Source of the DNA: Mastigamoeba balamuthi
Lineage: Eukaryota > Evosea > Mastigamoebida > Mastigamoebidae
Direction: 5' to 3'
Assembly (NCBI GenBank): GCA_902651635.1
Contig: CACRSC010000007.1
Location: forward strand, 152,604 to 216,603
DNA: 64,000 nucleotides
In this document: positions 1-11,468 of the stretch, piece by piece
How the letters are laid out: every line of letters starts with the position of its first letter
Numbering within the stretch: the stretch's first letter is position 1
Made by a program: the position numbers and the translations under genes
The notes under the pieces: model-generated
Seen by the model: only the letters and a program-made list of their open reading frames with translations
Told to the model about the DNA's origin: nothing
The model's database searches: none

Positions 1-3000
1 CTCGAGGCCCGGCGCCTCCCCCGAGATCTTCACGCAGCTGCTCGTGCTGGCGCACCACTCGCTGGCGTTCGGCTCGGACCCGGTGTCGCTGATCCATTCG
101 GTCGTCCTGCGCTCCAACCCGCCGCCCGCCGACGGCAAGAAGCTTCCCAACGCCCGCAAGGCCGTGCTCGACCTGCTCGAGCGCGAGCACCAGCGCGTCG
201 TCTCGGTGGTCCTGTCGCCCAACAACCTGCTCTCGCGCGCCAACACCGAGATCGGTGAGGCGTCGATCCGCGCACTGAGCACCTGCTCGCGCATTGCCGA
301 GCCCGGCTCGAACATCTCTATGTCGCTGTTCACCGGCCTCGCCGGGGCAATGGAGGAGACTGCCAGGAACCTCGCGTCGTCGACGTCGGAGACGGACGTC
401 AAGATCTTCCTGACTCCCGAGGGCACGCTCTACGTCGACCCTGTCGAGGAGGAGGAGAAGCGCAAGGAGGCCGAGGCCGCGGCGCGCAAGGCCACCAGCC
501 AGCGTAAGCGCGGCGAGGGCAAGCTGACGGACGAGCAGTGGGAGCAGAAGGTCCGCAAGGAGCTCGAGGAGAAGAAGCGCGCAGAGTCGGCGCCTTCCGA
601 GGTCGACATCACCAAGGCCAAGATCGCTGAGCAGGACAAGATCCGCGCTCGCGTGCACGAGATGCTGCGCCCCGCGTACAACGCCATGCGGGCGGCGACC
701 GAGGCTGTCAACGTCAACACGCGCGCGGCGCATAGCGCGCTGCCCGCGCTCGTCCCGGTGTCGCTGAGGCTGCTGGGCAACGCCCTCTTCCGCGCGCACG
801 CGTCGAGCCTCGTTGACGCGCTCACGGCCACGGCGCCCGCCCCCGTCTCGCCCCTGCTGGCGCTGCCGGTGTCGGCTGCGCTGCGGGAGATCTACAGCGG
901 CGAGCAGCGCACGACCAAGACCAGCGACGGCGGCATCGACGTGCTGCTGCCGCAGGACACGATCCCCGTGATCACCAAGGCGCTCTTCGACCTCGCCGAG
1001 GGCCTCACCGCTCCCATGAGCGCCGCCGCCTTCGCACTGCTCTTCCCCCTCTCCCGCGCCGCTGTCATCCAGGGCCCCGCCCCTGTGCTTCAGAGTACGT
1101 TCTGCTTTGCGCTGCCATAGAGTGCCGCCCCTTATGTCGGCCGTGTGCGCGGCGTTTGCAGGGTGCCAGGCCGCGTCGATGAAGCTGCTGAGCTCGCACA
1201 CGCAGCCCGGCATCGCGTACCCGCGCGGGGAGCTGAGCGCGGTGCTGATCCACGTCATGGAGACGTCGCAGCGTTTCTTCATCCGCGCACGGTCGACGCT
1301 GGTGGCGCTGGCCGAGGGCATCACGTCGCTCGACGACGCGCTGATCGTGTGCAGGGGAGTGCTGAGCCCCGAGCACCAGGTCCGCGAGGCGTGCCTCTCG
1401 GCGCTGAAGCAGATCCCTATGCTGTCGGCCCAGCCGACGCCGTACCACCCCAACGTGGTGACGGCGCTGTGGATGACGCAGTTCGACACGACTGCGGAGA
1501 ACTCTGCGCTCGCCAAGGAGATATGGGCGAGCTACGCCCAGCAGATCGGCCCCGACTACTACGACCTGCTCAAGCCGCACATGTGCAGCCGCATGAACAT
1601 CGTGCGTACGATGGCCTCCGCGGCCATCGCCGAGGCCGCCAACATCCACTCGAGCACCGTCAACGCGACCCTCAACTCCATCATCTCGCTCTACAAGGAC
1701 TCGGTGCGCCACACAACAGGGGGCCCGATTGAGGGTACAGGCGGTTACTCACAGAGCGCTCTGCCGCGAGCAGATCCCCGTCGTGTCGAAGCTGACCGGC
1801 GAGGTCGAGACCGGTCCCGCGACGGAGGCCAAGCACTTTGTGAGGCTGGGATGCGTCGAGTGCATCGGGTTCCTCGGCCCTGCGATGACCAAGGTCGAGC
1901 AGGTCCGCGCGGTGTTCGACTTCATGCTGTCGGCCCCGCAGTCGGACGACGACGACATCCGCTCTCTTGGCGTCCACTCTGGAATGTGCCTGATCGAGGC
2001 CAAGGGCAGCCAGTACCACGACAAGCTCTTCCCCATGTTCGGTACGCACGAACGAGCCACACGCACACATGAGCGATGAGGCACTCAACGCCGTGAGTAG
2101 AGGAGCGCATGAGCAAGACGAAGGACACGGGCGCCATCCGCGAGCGCACCAAGGAGTCCCTGGCCATCTTCATGGGCGCGCTGTGCAAGCACATGGACCC
2201 GACGTCGTCCAAGTTCGAGAGGATCGTGGACCAGCTCAGGGTGCAGCTCCGCACGCCGTCGGAGATGGTCCAGCAGGCCATCGGCAACTGCTTCGCCGCT
2301 GTCGCGCAGTCGATCCCGCAGCCCATGGTCGAGAACACCATCCGCCTGCTCCTCCAGGCCGTCCTCACCGGTAAAATAACACTCCCACCTTCACCGAAGA
2401 CGCCATAGCCCGTCGTCTAACCCTGCGGACTGTCTACAGCGAGCTCCACATACCCCGAGAGGAGGGGTGCGGCCTCGGGTCTGGCCGGGATTGTCAAGGG
2501 CCTCGGCCTGTCGTCGCTGAAGAAGTTCGAGATCATGAACCAGCTCAGCTCCGCCGTCGAGGACCCGAAGAAGCCTCACTACCGCCACGGTGCTCTCGTT
2601 GCTGTGCGTACCGGCCAGCCTGCAGAGGTGTCCACGCGGCCACTAACCGGGCGGTGCCACACTCCCATTGCAGTTTGAGATGCTGAGCTTGAGCCTCGGG
2701 AGGCTGTTCGAGCCCTACGTCATCCAGATCCTGCCGAAGCTGCTCTCGTGCTACGGAGACGCTGTCGGGGACGTCCGCGAGGCCGCCGCGGGCGCTGCGA
2801 AGGCGATCATGGGCCAGCTGAGCGCGCACGGAGTCAAGCTGGTGCTGCCTGCGCTGCTCGAGGCCACCAACGACCCCTCGTGGAGGACCAAGAAGAAGAC
2901 CGTCGACCTGCTGGGCTCGATGGCGTTCTGCGCGCCGCAGCAGCTCTCGGCCTGCCTGCCGCAGGTCGTCCCGTGCCTGCTGCGCGTGTTGACGGACACG

Positions 3001-6000
3001 CACATGGAGGTCCAGGCCGCGGCCCGCGAGGCGCTGCAGAGCATCGGCGGTGTCATCAAGAACCCCGAGATCAACACGATCAGCCAGGTCGTGCTGTCCG
3101 CGCTCGACGATCCGGCGCAGTACACCAAGGCCGCGCTGACGGCGCTCGAGGGGACCGACTTTGTCCACTCGATCGACCCGCCGTCGCTGTCGCTGCTGAT
3201 GCCCATCCTGCAGCGCGGCCTCAAGGAGTCGAGCGGCGAGACCAAGCGCAAGGCCTCGCACATTGTCGGCAACATGTGCTCGCTGGCCGACCCGCGCGAC
3301 ATTGTGCCGTACGTCCAGATGCTCATGCCCGGCCTCAAGAACCTCGTCTGCGACCCGAGCCCCGACGTGCGCTCGGCCACGGCCAAGGCGCTGGGGTCGC
3401 TGACGCGCGGCATCGGGCGCGAGCACTTCACGGACCTCATCCCGTGGCTGCTCGAGACTATGCGCTCGGACCAGGGCACCGTCGAGCGTGCGGGTGCCGC
3501 GCAGGCGCTCAGCGAGGTCTTCGCGGGCCTCGAGGCCGACGACCTCATCGAGATCCTCGAGAAGCTCGAGCAGAGCGCCGAGGAGACCACCTCTGCCAAC
3601 GCGCGCGAGGGTATCTTCTCGCTCTTCCGCTTCCTGCCGCAGACGCTCGGCGCCACGTTCATCCCGCGTATCGCCAACGTCATGGACATCGTCATCGAGG
3701 GCCTCGCCGACGAGGCCGAGTTCGTCCGCGACTCGGCGATGCGCGCGGGCAACACGATCATCGCGCACTACTGGTCGACTGCGATGCCGTCGATCCTGCC
3801 GGCGCTGCGCCAGGGGCTCTTCGACGACAACTGGCGCATCCAGGAGAGCACTGTCGCCCTCATCAACGAGCTCTTCAACCGCGTCCTCGCAACGGACCCC
3901 ATCAACGCCACCCGCGACTCGACGAAGGGCACGCGAAACCCGACACCCCACCCCACCAAGACACTTTAAGGGGGGCTGCTGCCTCCGCTCCGGTTCTGAC
4001 TCTGGCCGATGCAGTTGTGTCCAAGGCGCTGGGAGGCGAGGCGTTCCACCTGCTGCTGGCGCCGCTGTTCATGATCCGCTTCGAGACGTCGGCCGGCGTG
4101 TCGCAGAGGGCCAACGTCATCTGGAAGAGCGTCGTCACGCACCCGCCCAGGATGCTCAGCGAGATCCTCCCGTCGCTCATGAAGGTCCTCGTCGACTCGC
4201 TCAGGTGCGGGAAACCCTCCTCCCTCCCCTCATCCACGGCGTACGCTGACACACTGTGTTCTGCCACGCAGCTCGACGTCGCCGCACAGGCAGCTGATTG
4301 CCAGCAGGGCGCTGGGCGACATTGTGGAGCGCCTCGGCGGCAAGATCCTCACGACGATCGTGCCTCTGCTGGAGCGCCGCCTCGACGACCCGGACCCCGT
4401 CACGCGCTCTGGTGTCTGCCTCGGCCTCAGCGAGGTCATCCGCGCTGCCGGCGCCGAGCTGCTCGCCGACTTCGTCTCCGACGTTGTCCCCGCGATACGC
4501 AGGGCTCTCTGCGACCCGTGCGCTTTTGCTGCTCCCCCCCGCCCGCTATGGCCCTCCGCAACGTCTGACACCGAGCACAACGAACACCACCGCAGTGCGC
4601 AGCAGGTGCGCGAGATGGCGGGCACGACGTTTGAGTCGCTGTGCGAGTCGATCGGGAACAAGGCGGTCAGCGAGGTGGTGCCGCAGCTGCTGCGCGACTA
4701 CCGCCGCCCGGACGGCCACATGAGCACGCGCGCGCTCGAGGGCATCAAGCAGGTCGTCGGCGGCAGCCGCGGGCGTCAGGCCATGGCCGCGCTCATGCCG
4801 TCGCTCAACAAGTCCAACACGACGCCGCAGGACGCCCACGCGCTCGTCACGATCGTCTGCTTCGCAGGCCTCAGCGCGCGCCAGCACCTCGGCTCGGTCA
4901 TCGCCAACCTCATCGAGGCGTCTATGTCGGACAACGCGGCCGCCGCGGAGATCCGCGAGAAGCTGCACGACCTCGCGGCGCAGGTCCCCGACGCGCTGGT
5001 CCCCAAGTTCATCGAGGAGCTCACGGGCATCTTCAAGAACCGCAAGGGCGAGGCGCCCGCGCGCGTCGAAGCGCTGGCGACGCTGGCGCACTTCCTCTCG
5101 CAGCCGCAGGCGGCGGACCTCGAGAACAGCGACAAGGTCAACGTCGACGAGATCATGGGCACGCTCGTCGAGCTGTTCGACGACGCGTCCGACGCCGTGC
5201 AGGCCGCGGCCCTCGGCGCCGTCGACAAGCTCGTGCGCGCCGTCCGCAAGGAGAGCTACGGGCGCTTTGTGGGCCCCATCCGCTCGGTGCTCGCGGCGCA
5301 CAGCGGGAACCTTGCGCAGCTGCCGTCGGACCGCCCGCGCGTGCTGCCGGCGTTCTGCCAGGCCAACGGCCTCGCGCCGCTGCTGCCCGTGTTCCTCAAC
5401 TCGCTCATGAACGCGCCCGCGCTCAGCGGGGCGTCGGAGACGGCGGGCCACGAGCTCAGGGAGCAGGCCGCCGCCGGTCTGGGCGACCTCGTCAGGCTGA
5501 CGAGCTCCGAGGCGCTCAAGCCGTTCTTCATCGCCATCACGGGCCCGTTGATCAGGATCGTCGGAGACAAGTTCCCCTGGCAGGTCAAGGCGGCCATCCT
5601 GACGACGCTCGACCTCATCCTCGACAAGGGCGAGGCCAAGATCAAGGCCTTCTTCCCCCAGCTGCAGTCCACCTTCATCAAGTCGCTCAGCGAGCAGACC
5701 ACCAAGGCACGCAACTGCCCTTCGTCTCTCATTTGGCGTTGTTCTGTGAGCTGACCACACTTTGTGTGCGCGCAGGCGGTGAGGTCGAGGTCCGCCGAGG
5801 CGCTCGGGAAGCTCGTGGCGCTCGGGACGAGGGTCGACCCGCTGTTCAACGAGGTGCTCAACGCGCTGCAGGCCGCGTTCTCGGACCAGTCGGCGCAGGA
5901 GGCCATCTGCGCCGCGCTGGCCTGCGCGCTGTCCAAGAGCCCCGCCGTCACCGACGCCCGCATCGTCGACCGCATCGGCACGTCTGTCCTCCCGCTCATG

Positions 6001-6567
6001 TCCTCGATGGAGGAGGGCCTCCGCATGGCCGCTGCCGACGCGTGGGCGCTGCACCTGCGCCTGATCTCTGCCGACGCCCTCGACGGCTACCTGATGACCT
6101 GCGGCGCCCTCGACACCCCCGAGTCGGGTGCCGTGTGGCAGCTGGCGCACAGCAGGAGCCGCGCGCTGGGCACCCTCGCGCGGTCGCACCCAGAGACTTT
6201 CCAGGCGGCCGCCAAGACGCTGCTGGGCGCGCTGCTCGGCGACCTCGCGAGCGACCAGACGGGCGTGCGCCTCGAGGCCGCGTGGGCGTGCGGCTGCGTG
6301 CTCAGCACCGAGCAGCTGTCTGCTGCGTCGGCGCCGCGTCTCGTGCAGCCGCTGACTCAGGCCGTGACGGACCACTCGGCCGATGTCGGTGTCGCTGCCA
6401 TCGACGCGATACGCTCGTGGGCCGAGAGCTGCCCGGCCGTCGCCAAGGGCGCGGCGCAGAACCTCGTCGTCGTGCTCACCGCCAGGCTCAAGGTGTGCCC
6501 GGCGCCAGTCAAGTACGCGGTCGAGCGGGCCCTCAGCGTCCTGCAGGACCTCATTGACTCGCAGTGA
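1..6567 (+). CDS. GCN1: GCN1, eIF2-alpha kinase activator (5'-partial)
   Basis: GCN1 is a giant ribosome-associated HEAT-repeat protein that activates the kinase GCN2 on stalled or colliding ribosomes. The visible part, about 1,976 residues, is HEAT repeats throughout, with a charged segment near nt 440-580 and the eEF3-like region from nt 2674. I place ten exons: 1-1094, 1162-1703, 1774-2041, 2101-2370, 2440-2603, 2674-3928, 4015-4204, 4272-4517, 4596-5706 and 5776-6567. All junctions keep frame, and the summed length is a whole number of codons from nt 2. Two introns (3929-4014, 5707-5775) need GC donors. The reading frame is open to the left edge, and the family is about 2,600-2,700 residues long, so roughly 700 N-terminal residues lie outside. 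The family call rests on strong recall of the eEF3-like and C-terminal GCN2-binding regions. Confidence 0.93.
3929..4014 (+). other. GC-AG intron in GCN1
   Basis: The exon ends AAGG and the intron starts GCACGC. It closes at a CAG at 4012-4014. No usable GT donor lies nearby. The split codon G|TT restores the GCN1 frame, giving STKVVSKALGGEAF across the junction. Confidence 0.75.
5707..5775 (+). other. GC-AG intron in GCN1
   Basis: The exon ends ACCAAG and the intron starts GCACGC, closing at GCGCAG. Joining in phase 0 gives SEQTTKAVRSRSAEALGKL, which aligns without gaps to the remembered animal GCN1 sequence. The GT alternative at 5746 would leave a 30-nt intron and 13 extra residues. Confidence 0.78.
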
Positions 6568-7014
6568 CGGCGTTGAGTAGCCTCGCGGCTCTTACACACG
6601 GAACACGAACACACGGATATGGCAAACGCAAAACGCAATAGTTGATCAAACAAACCCCTATCCAACTTTACCAAGCCAAGCTTGAACGGAATGGCGTGTA
6701 TTGCGTTGTATTCGCCGGGGCTTTCTGAGGGCGATTTATCCGATTTCGATGTTCTTTTCCGAGTTGTTCTGTCGGATATTGCAGGTTCTCGCCGGGGATA
6801 TTTGATGTCGAAGATACGCCCAATCCACGGCAGGTCATCAGAACTCAATCCAACTCCACGTACATCCAATAAGCCCCAAATCTACCCCCGGGGGGTTGGC
6901 AGCCGTCTCACTCGCACTCGTGTCCACCGCGTGTTTGGGTCCGTGGCTCGGCCGAAACAGGGCAAGAGTACACTGCCGCGTTGCGTGTAATCAAAACTCC
7001 TGCACAGCTCAAGG
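6568..7014. other. Intergenic spacer between GCN1 and PFO
   Basis: This spacer of about 450 nt is more AT-rich than its flanks and has no convincing gene. It contains two GATATT-type motifs (about 6774-6780 and 6797-6803) like those seen upstream of other genes here. It presumably holds the GCN1 3' end and the PFO promoter. Confidence 0.6.
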
Positions 7015-10000
7015 ATGCTCTCCAACTCTTCCCGCGCCGCCCTGGGCCCCCAGCGCCGCTGCGCCTCGCCCAGCCCGCGCACCCGCTGCGTCGACGGCAA
7101 TGCCGCCGCCGTGAACGTGCGTCGAACCCGCTGCCCTGGCCCCCCGGAGCACCCGCGACAGCCCCCTCCCCCTCGCCCCGCTGCTGAGCTCAGTTGCCTG
7201 CATCGCGTCATAAATAATTCTCACTCCCCCCCTTCTGCCCCTCGCCGACTGCCCCCGCCGAGCAGGCCGCCTACGCGCTGTCCGACTGCTCGTTCGTGTT
7301 CCCGATCACGCCGAGCACGGCGATGGCGCACGCGTCGGAGGAGTGGTCGGCGGCGGGGCGGACCAACGTCTGGGGGCGCCGCGTGCTGGTGCGGCAGATG
7401 CAGAGCGAGGCCGGCGTCGCCGGGGCGCTGCACGGGGCCCTGAGGGCCGGCGCCCTCGCGAGCACGTTCACGAGCTCGCAGGGGCTGCTGCTGATGGTGC
7501 CCAACCTCTACAAGATCGCCGGCGAGTCGCTGCCGCTCGTCGTGCACCTCGCGGCCCGGGCGCTGTCGGCCCAGACGGTCACGATTTTCCCCGACCACAG
7601 CGACGTCTACGCCGTGCGCCAGACGGGCGTCGCGGTGCTCAGCTCGCACAGCGTCCAGGACGTCGCCGACCTCAGCGTCGTCGCCCGTGCGTCGACCCCC
7701 CCATTGGTTGCTTTTGGTTTGTTTTCCTGTGGCGGTTCAATTTCCTGGCGGGCGCCCTGTGCGTCAGGGCCAACCATCAAAACGCATCCCCCCGACGGGC
7801 TCTGTGTGGCAGCCCTCGGGCCAAACCCCCGCTGAGCGCACGCGGGACTCGCTGCCGTCCGCATGGGTGGGGCTCCCCTCCAACTCGCGCGCGCCTGTCC
7901 CGTGCTTGGAGCGAGCTGCGTCGGGGCCCAACGGGGTTTTCCACCAGTCTTCCTGTTCTCCACCATACTTTTCTCGTTTCTGCTCCGGTGCCCCCTCGGT
8001 GGATCGTCGCCTGCACAGCTCACCGCAGGCCCAACCGCCCGAGAGAGAAAAGAGCACCACCGCACACACCCGCTGCTCCTGCTTCCCCCTCGCTGACACG
8101 AATGCCTGCCGAGCAGACATGGCCGCCGTGAACAGCGGGACGCCGTTTGTGCACTTCTTCGAGGGCATGCAGCTGTCGCACGAGATGGCCAGCGTCGAGC
8201 TCCCGGGCCCCGACGAGCTCTCGGCCCTGGCGCCCACAGCGGCCGCCGAGGAGTTCCGGCGCCGCGCGGCCCTGAGCCCCGCGCGCCCGACGGCCACGGG
8301 CGTCGTCGTGGGCCGCGACACGTTCTGGCAGCACGCAGAGGCCGACAACGCGCGGCTGCTCAGCGTCCCGCGGGCCGTCAGCGACGCCATGCAGCGCCTC
8401 GCCAGCGTCACGGGCCGCAGGGCGCACAGGCCCTTCGAGTACAGCGGCCACGCGCAGCCCGACCGCGTCGCCGTCGTCATGGGCGCCGGCAGCGAGACGG
8501 TCGAGCGCGCCGTCGAGCGCCTCTGCGCGCGGGGCGAGAGGGTCGGCGTCCTCAAGGTCCACCTCTTCCGCCCCTGGTCCGACGAGATGTTCCTCGCGGC
8601 GCTGCCCGCGGGCCTCCGCGGGGCCCGCGTCGTCGTGCTCGACAGGGCCCGCGACCTCGGGGCCGGCGGCGAGCCGCTGTTCCTCGACGTCGTCGCCACG
8701 CTGGCGCGGGCGGGGCACCCGGCGGCCCTGGGCGCCTCGGGCGCGCGGTACGGCGTCGGGGGCTTCGAGTTCAGCGTCGGCATGGCCGAGGCGGTGTTCG
8801 CGGAGATGGCCAGGGAGCGCCCCAGGAGGCGGTTCGCCGTGGGGATCGAGGACGACGTGACGGGGCTCTCGCTGCCGCTGGCCAGCAGGTCGCCGTCCGA
8901 GGGCGTGCCGCCCGGCGGCGACGGCGTCACGCGCTGCGTCACGTGGGGCATCGGCGGCGACGGCGCCATCGGGGCGAGCAAGAGCGTCGCCAAGATCGCC
9001 TCGGAGCAGCCGGGCACGCACTCGCAGGCCGTCTTCGAGTACGGGGCGCACAAGAACGGCGGGCTGACGATGTCGCACGTGCGCTACGGCAGCGCGGCGC
9101 CGTCGCAGCACGCGGGCATCGGGCCCGGCGAGGCCGACTACGTCGTGTGCAACGAGCTGCAGCAGGCGGCCCAGCACGACGTCGTCGGGCACTGCAGGGA
9201 CCGCGGCACGCTCGTCCTCAACACCGCGGCCGCCGACGCCGAGGCCCTGGCGCGCGTGCTGCCGGCCGACGTGCTGCGGAGGATAGCGGCCAAGGAGCTC
9301 GCCGTCTACGCGGTTGACGCCAGCAGGGTCGCCAGGGAGGCCGGGATGGGCCCGATCGCCGTCGGGCTGGTCATGCAGGCGGCGCTGGTGCGCATCGCGG
9401 GCATCGGGGGGACCGCGGGCATCGAGCGGCTCAAGGAGCTAGTCGCCGCGTCGCACGGGCACAAGAGCGCCGACGCCGCCGAGGTCGCGCGCAAGAACAG
9501 GGCGGCCGTCGACGCCACGGAGCCCCGGAGGATCGAGTACCCCGCGCAGGCGTGGTCGTCGCTGCAGGGCGCGGGCTGCCAGGGGCCCCGGGGCGAGCGC
9601 AAGAGGGCCTCGGAGGGCGACCCGCAACACATCTCTGACATTGTGCGGCGCATCCAGGCGCTCGATGGCTCCAACATACCCGTGAGCGCGTTCGCCAAGC
9701 ACTCGCCGTGCGGCACGACGCCCGCGGGCACCGCGGCGTTCGAGAAGAGGGGCATCTCGGAGAACTCGCCCGCGTGGGACCCCTCGCGCTGCATACAGTG
9801 CGGCAAGTGCTCGTTCGTGTGCCCGCAGGCCGCGCTGAGGCCGGTCGTCTTCCACGACGGGGCCCCCGGGGTCCCCAGCGGCCTGAAGTCGCTCGCGGCA
9901 GCTGGCAACCCGGGGCTGAGCTACCGCATCCAGAACTCGCCGCTGGACTGCACGGGCTGCGGGCTCTGCGCAGAGGCCTGCCCGACAAAGGCTCTGTCGA

Positions 10001-11304
10001 TGAAGAAGTGGTCCGACGCCGAGGCGGCCAACTGGAAGGCGCTGGTGGAGCAGCGCGCCGGCAGGGCGCAGCCCAAGCCCGCCACCAAGTCCAAGGACAA
10101 GTCGGTCAAGTCGATCGCCACGTGCAGGCCCGGCGTCGAGTTCGCCGGGTCGTGCGCGGGCTGCCCGCAGCCCGTCTACGCGCGGGCCCTCACGCAGGTC
10201 GTCGGCGACCGCCTGGTCGTCGTCAACGGCATCGGCTGCTCGACCGTCTGGGGCGGCACGGCCTACGCCAACCCCTACACCGCCGACCCCGAGACGGGCC
10301 GCGGGGCCGCGTGGGCCTGCTCGCTGCTCGAGGACGCCGCCGAGGTCGGCTACGGCGCGTACCTCGGGGCCGCCATCAGGCGCGACGCGCTTCGCGCGGC
10401 GGTGCAGAAGGCGGTCGCGGGGCCCGCGAGCGGCGCGCTGCCCGACGGCCCGCTGCGCTCGCTGCTGAGCGAGTGGCTGGACAAGTGGCAGGACCCCGAG
10501 GAGACGCTGCGCCTGCAGGGACTCATCGATGCGGCGCTCGACGCGCTGGGCGAGGAGGCCGGGAAGAAGCTGCTGGGCGACACGTGGGAGGCCCGCGACC
10601 TGTTCTCCAAGCCCTCGCACTGGATCATCGGCGGCGACGGGTGGGCCTACGACATCGGGTTCGGCGGGCTGGACCACGTGCTCAGCACCGGCGAGCCCGT
10701 CAAGGTCCTCGTCCTCGACAACGAGAACTACGCCAACACCGGAGGCCAGCAGTCGCGCGCGACCCCTCCTGGCGCCGTCGCCCGCCTGGCCTCGGGGGGC
10801 AAGCGCTCTGCCAAGCGCGACCTGGGGCTGCACGCGGCGCTGTACGGGAACACGTACGTGGCGTCGGTGTGCTTCGGGGCCAACATGGAGCAGACGGTCC
10901 GCGCCATCTCCGAGGCCGAGTCGTACCCGGGCCCCGCCATCGTGCTGTGCTACTGCCCGTGCATCGAGCACGGCATCACGGGCGGGATGAGCAACGGGGA
11001 GCTGCAGCACATGAAGGAGGCGGTGACCTCGGGGTACTGGCCGCTGTACCGCTTCGACCCGCGGAGGGCCCAGAAGGGGCAGAACCCCCTGCAGTTTGAC
11101 GGGCCGTACCGCCCCGGGTCGCCTGCGACGCTGGACATGTTCATGAAGAAGGAGGGCCGGTTCGGCGTACTGGAGAGGAGCAACGCGGAGCTCTCGCACA
11201 AGTTGCTCGAGGCCAACACAAAGGCCGCGTCGGCCAAGGCCAGGCTGCTTCAGGCGGCAGCGGACAGCCTGCTGTTCAAGGCCGGCAAGACCACAAAGCC
11301 GTGA
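7015..11304 (+). CDS. PFO: Pyruvate:ferredoxin (flavodoxin) oxidoreductase
   Basis: PFO oxidises pyruvate with CoA to acetyl-CoA and CO2, passing electrons to ferredoxin; in anaerobic protists this feeds hydrogen or acetate production. Exons are 7015-7116, 7266-7686 and 8117-11304, giving about 1,236 residues. The first junction restores the DGN...AAYALSD start of the pyrimidine-binding domain, and the second gives VAHMAAVNSGTPFVHFFEG. Two 4Fe-4S motifs of the CxxCxxCxxxC type begin at nt 9790 and 9948 (near residues 732 and 785). The thiamine diphosphate motif GGDGWAYDIG is near residue 1012, with NYANTGGQ after it. The first ~28 residues (MLSNSSRAALGPQRRCASPS and a short arginine-containing stretch) hold no acidic residue. 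They precede the point where cytosolic PFOs normally begin, so they may be an organelle-targeting presequence. The 430-nt second intron is long for this window. Confidence 0.95.
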
Positions 11305-11468
11305 AACATGCCACAAGAGGTGGAATTAGCAATGTGACATATAGTTGGGTCTTTTTGCACGCCTTTGTGCCTACGCAAGATCGGACTAGGGACTCAATTG
11401 CTTTGGCCAGTGCGCGGGGATTTCCGCCATCAAAAGAACCGGTTTTAGAGCAACACCGCCGATCCAAC

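Noticed and set aside
5746-5775. GT-AG alternative for the last GCN1 intron (donor at 5746)
   Set aside because: It would give a 30-nt intron and add 13 residues not found in GCN1 relatives; the GC donor at 5707 gives a gapless match.
4546-6375. 609-codon antisense ORF under GCN1
   Set aside because: It is a shadow of the GC-rich GCN1 exons on the other strand; composition is dominated by Arg, Ala, Gly and Glu and no family motif appears.
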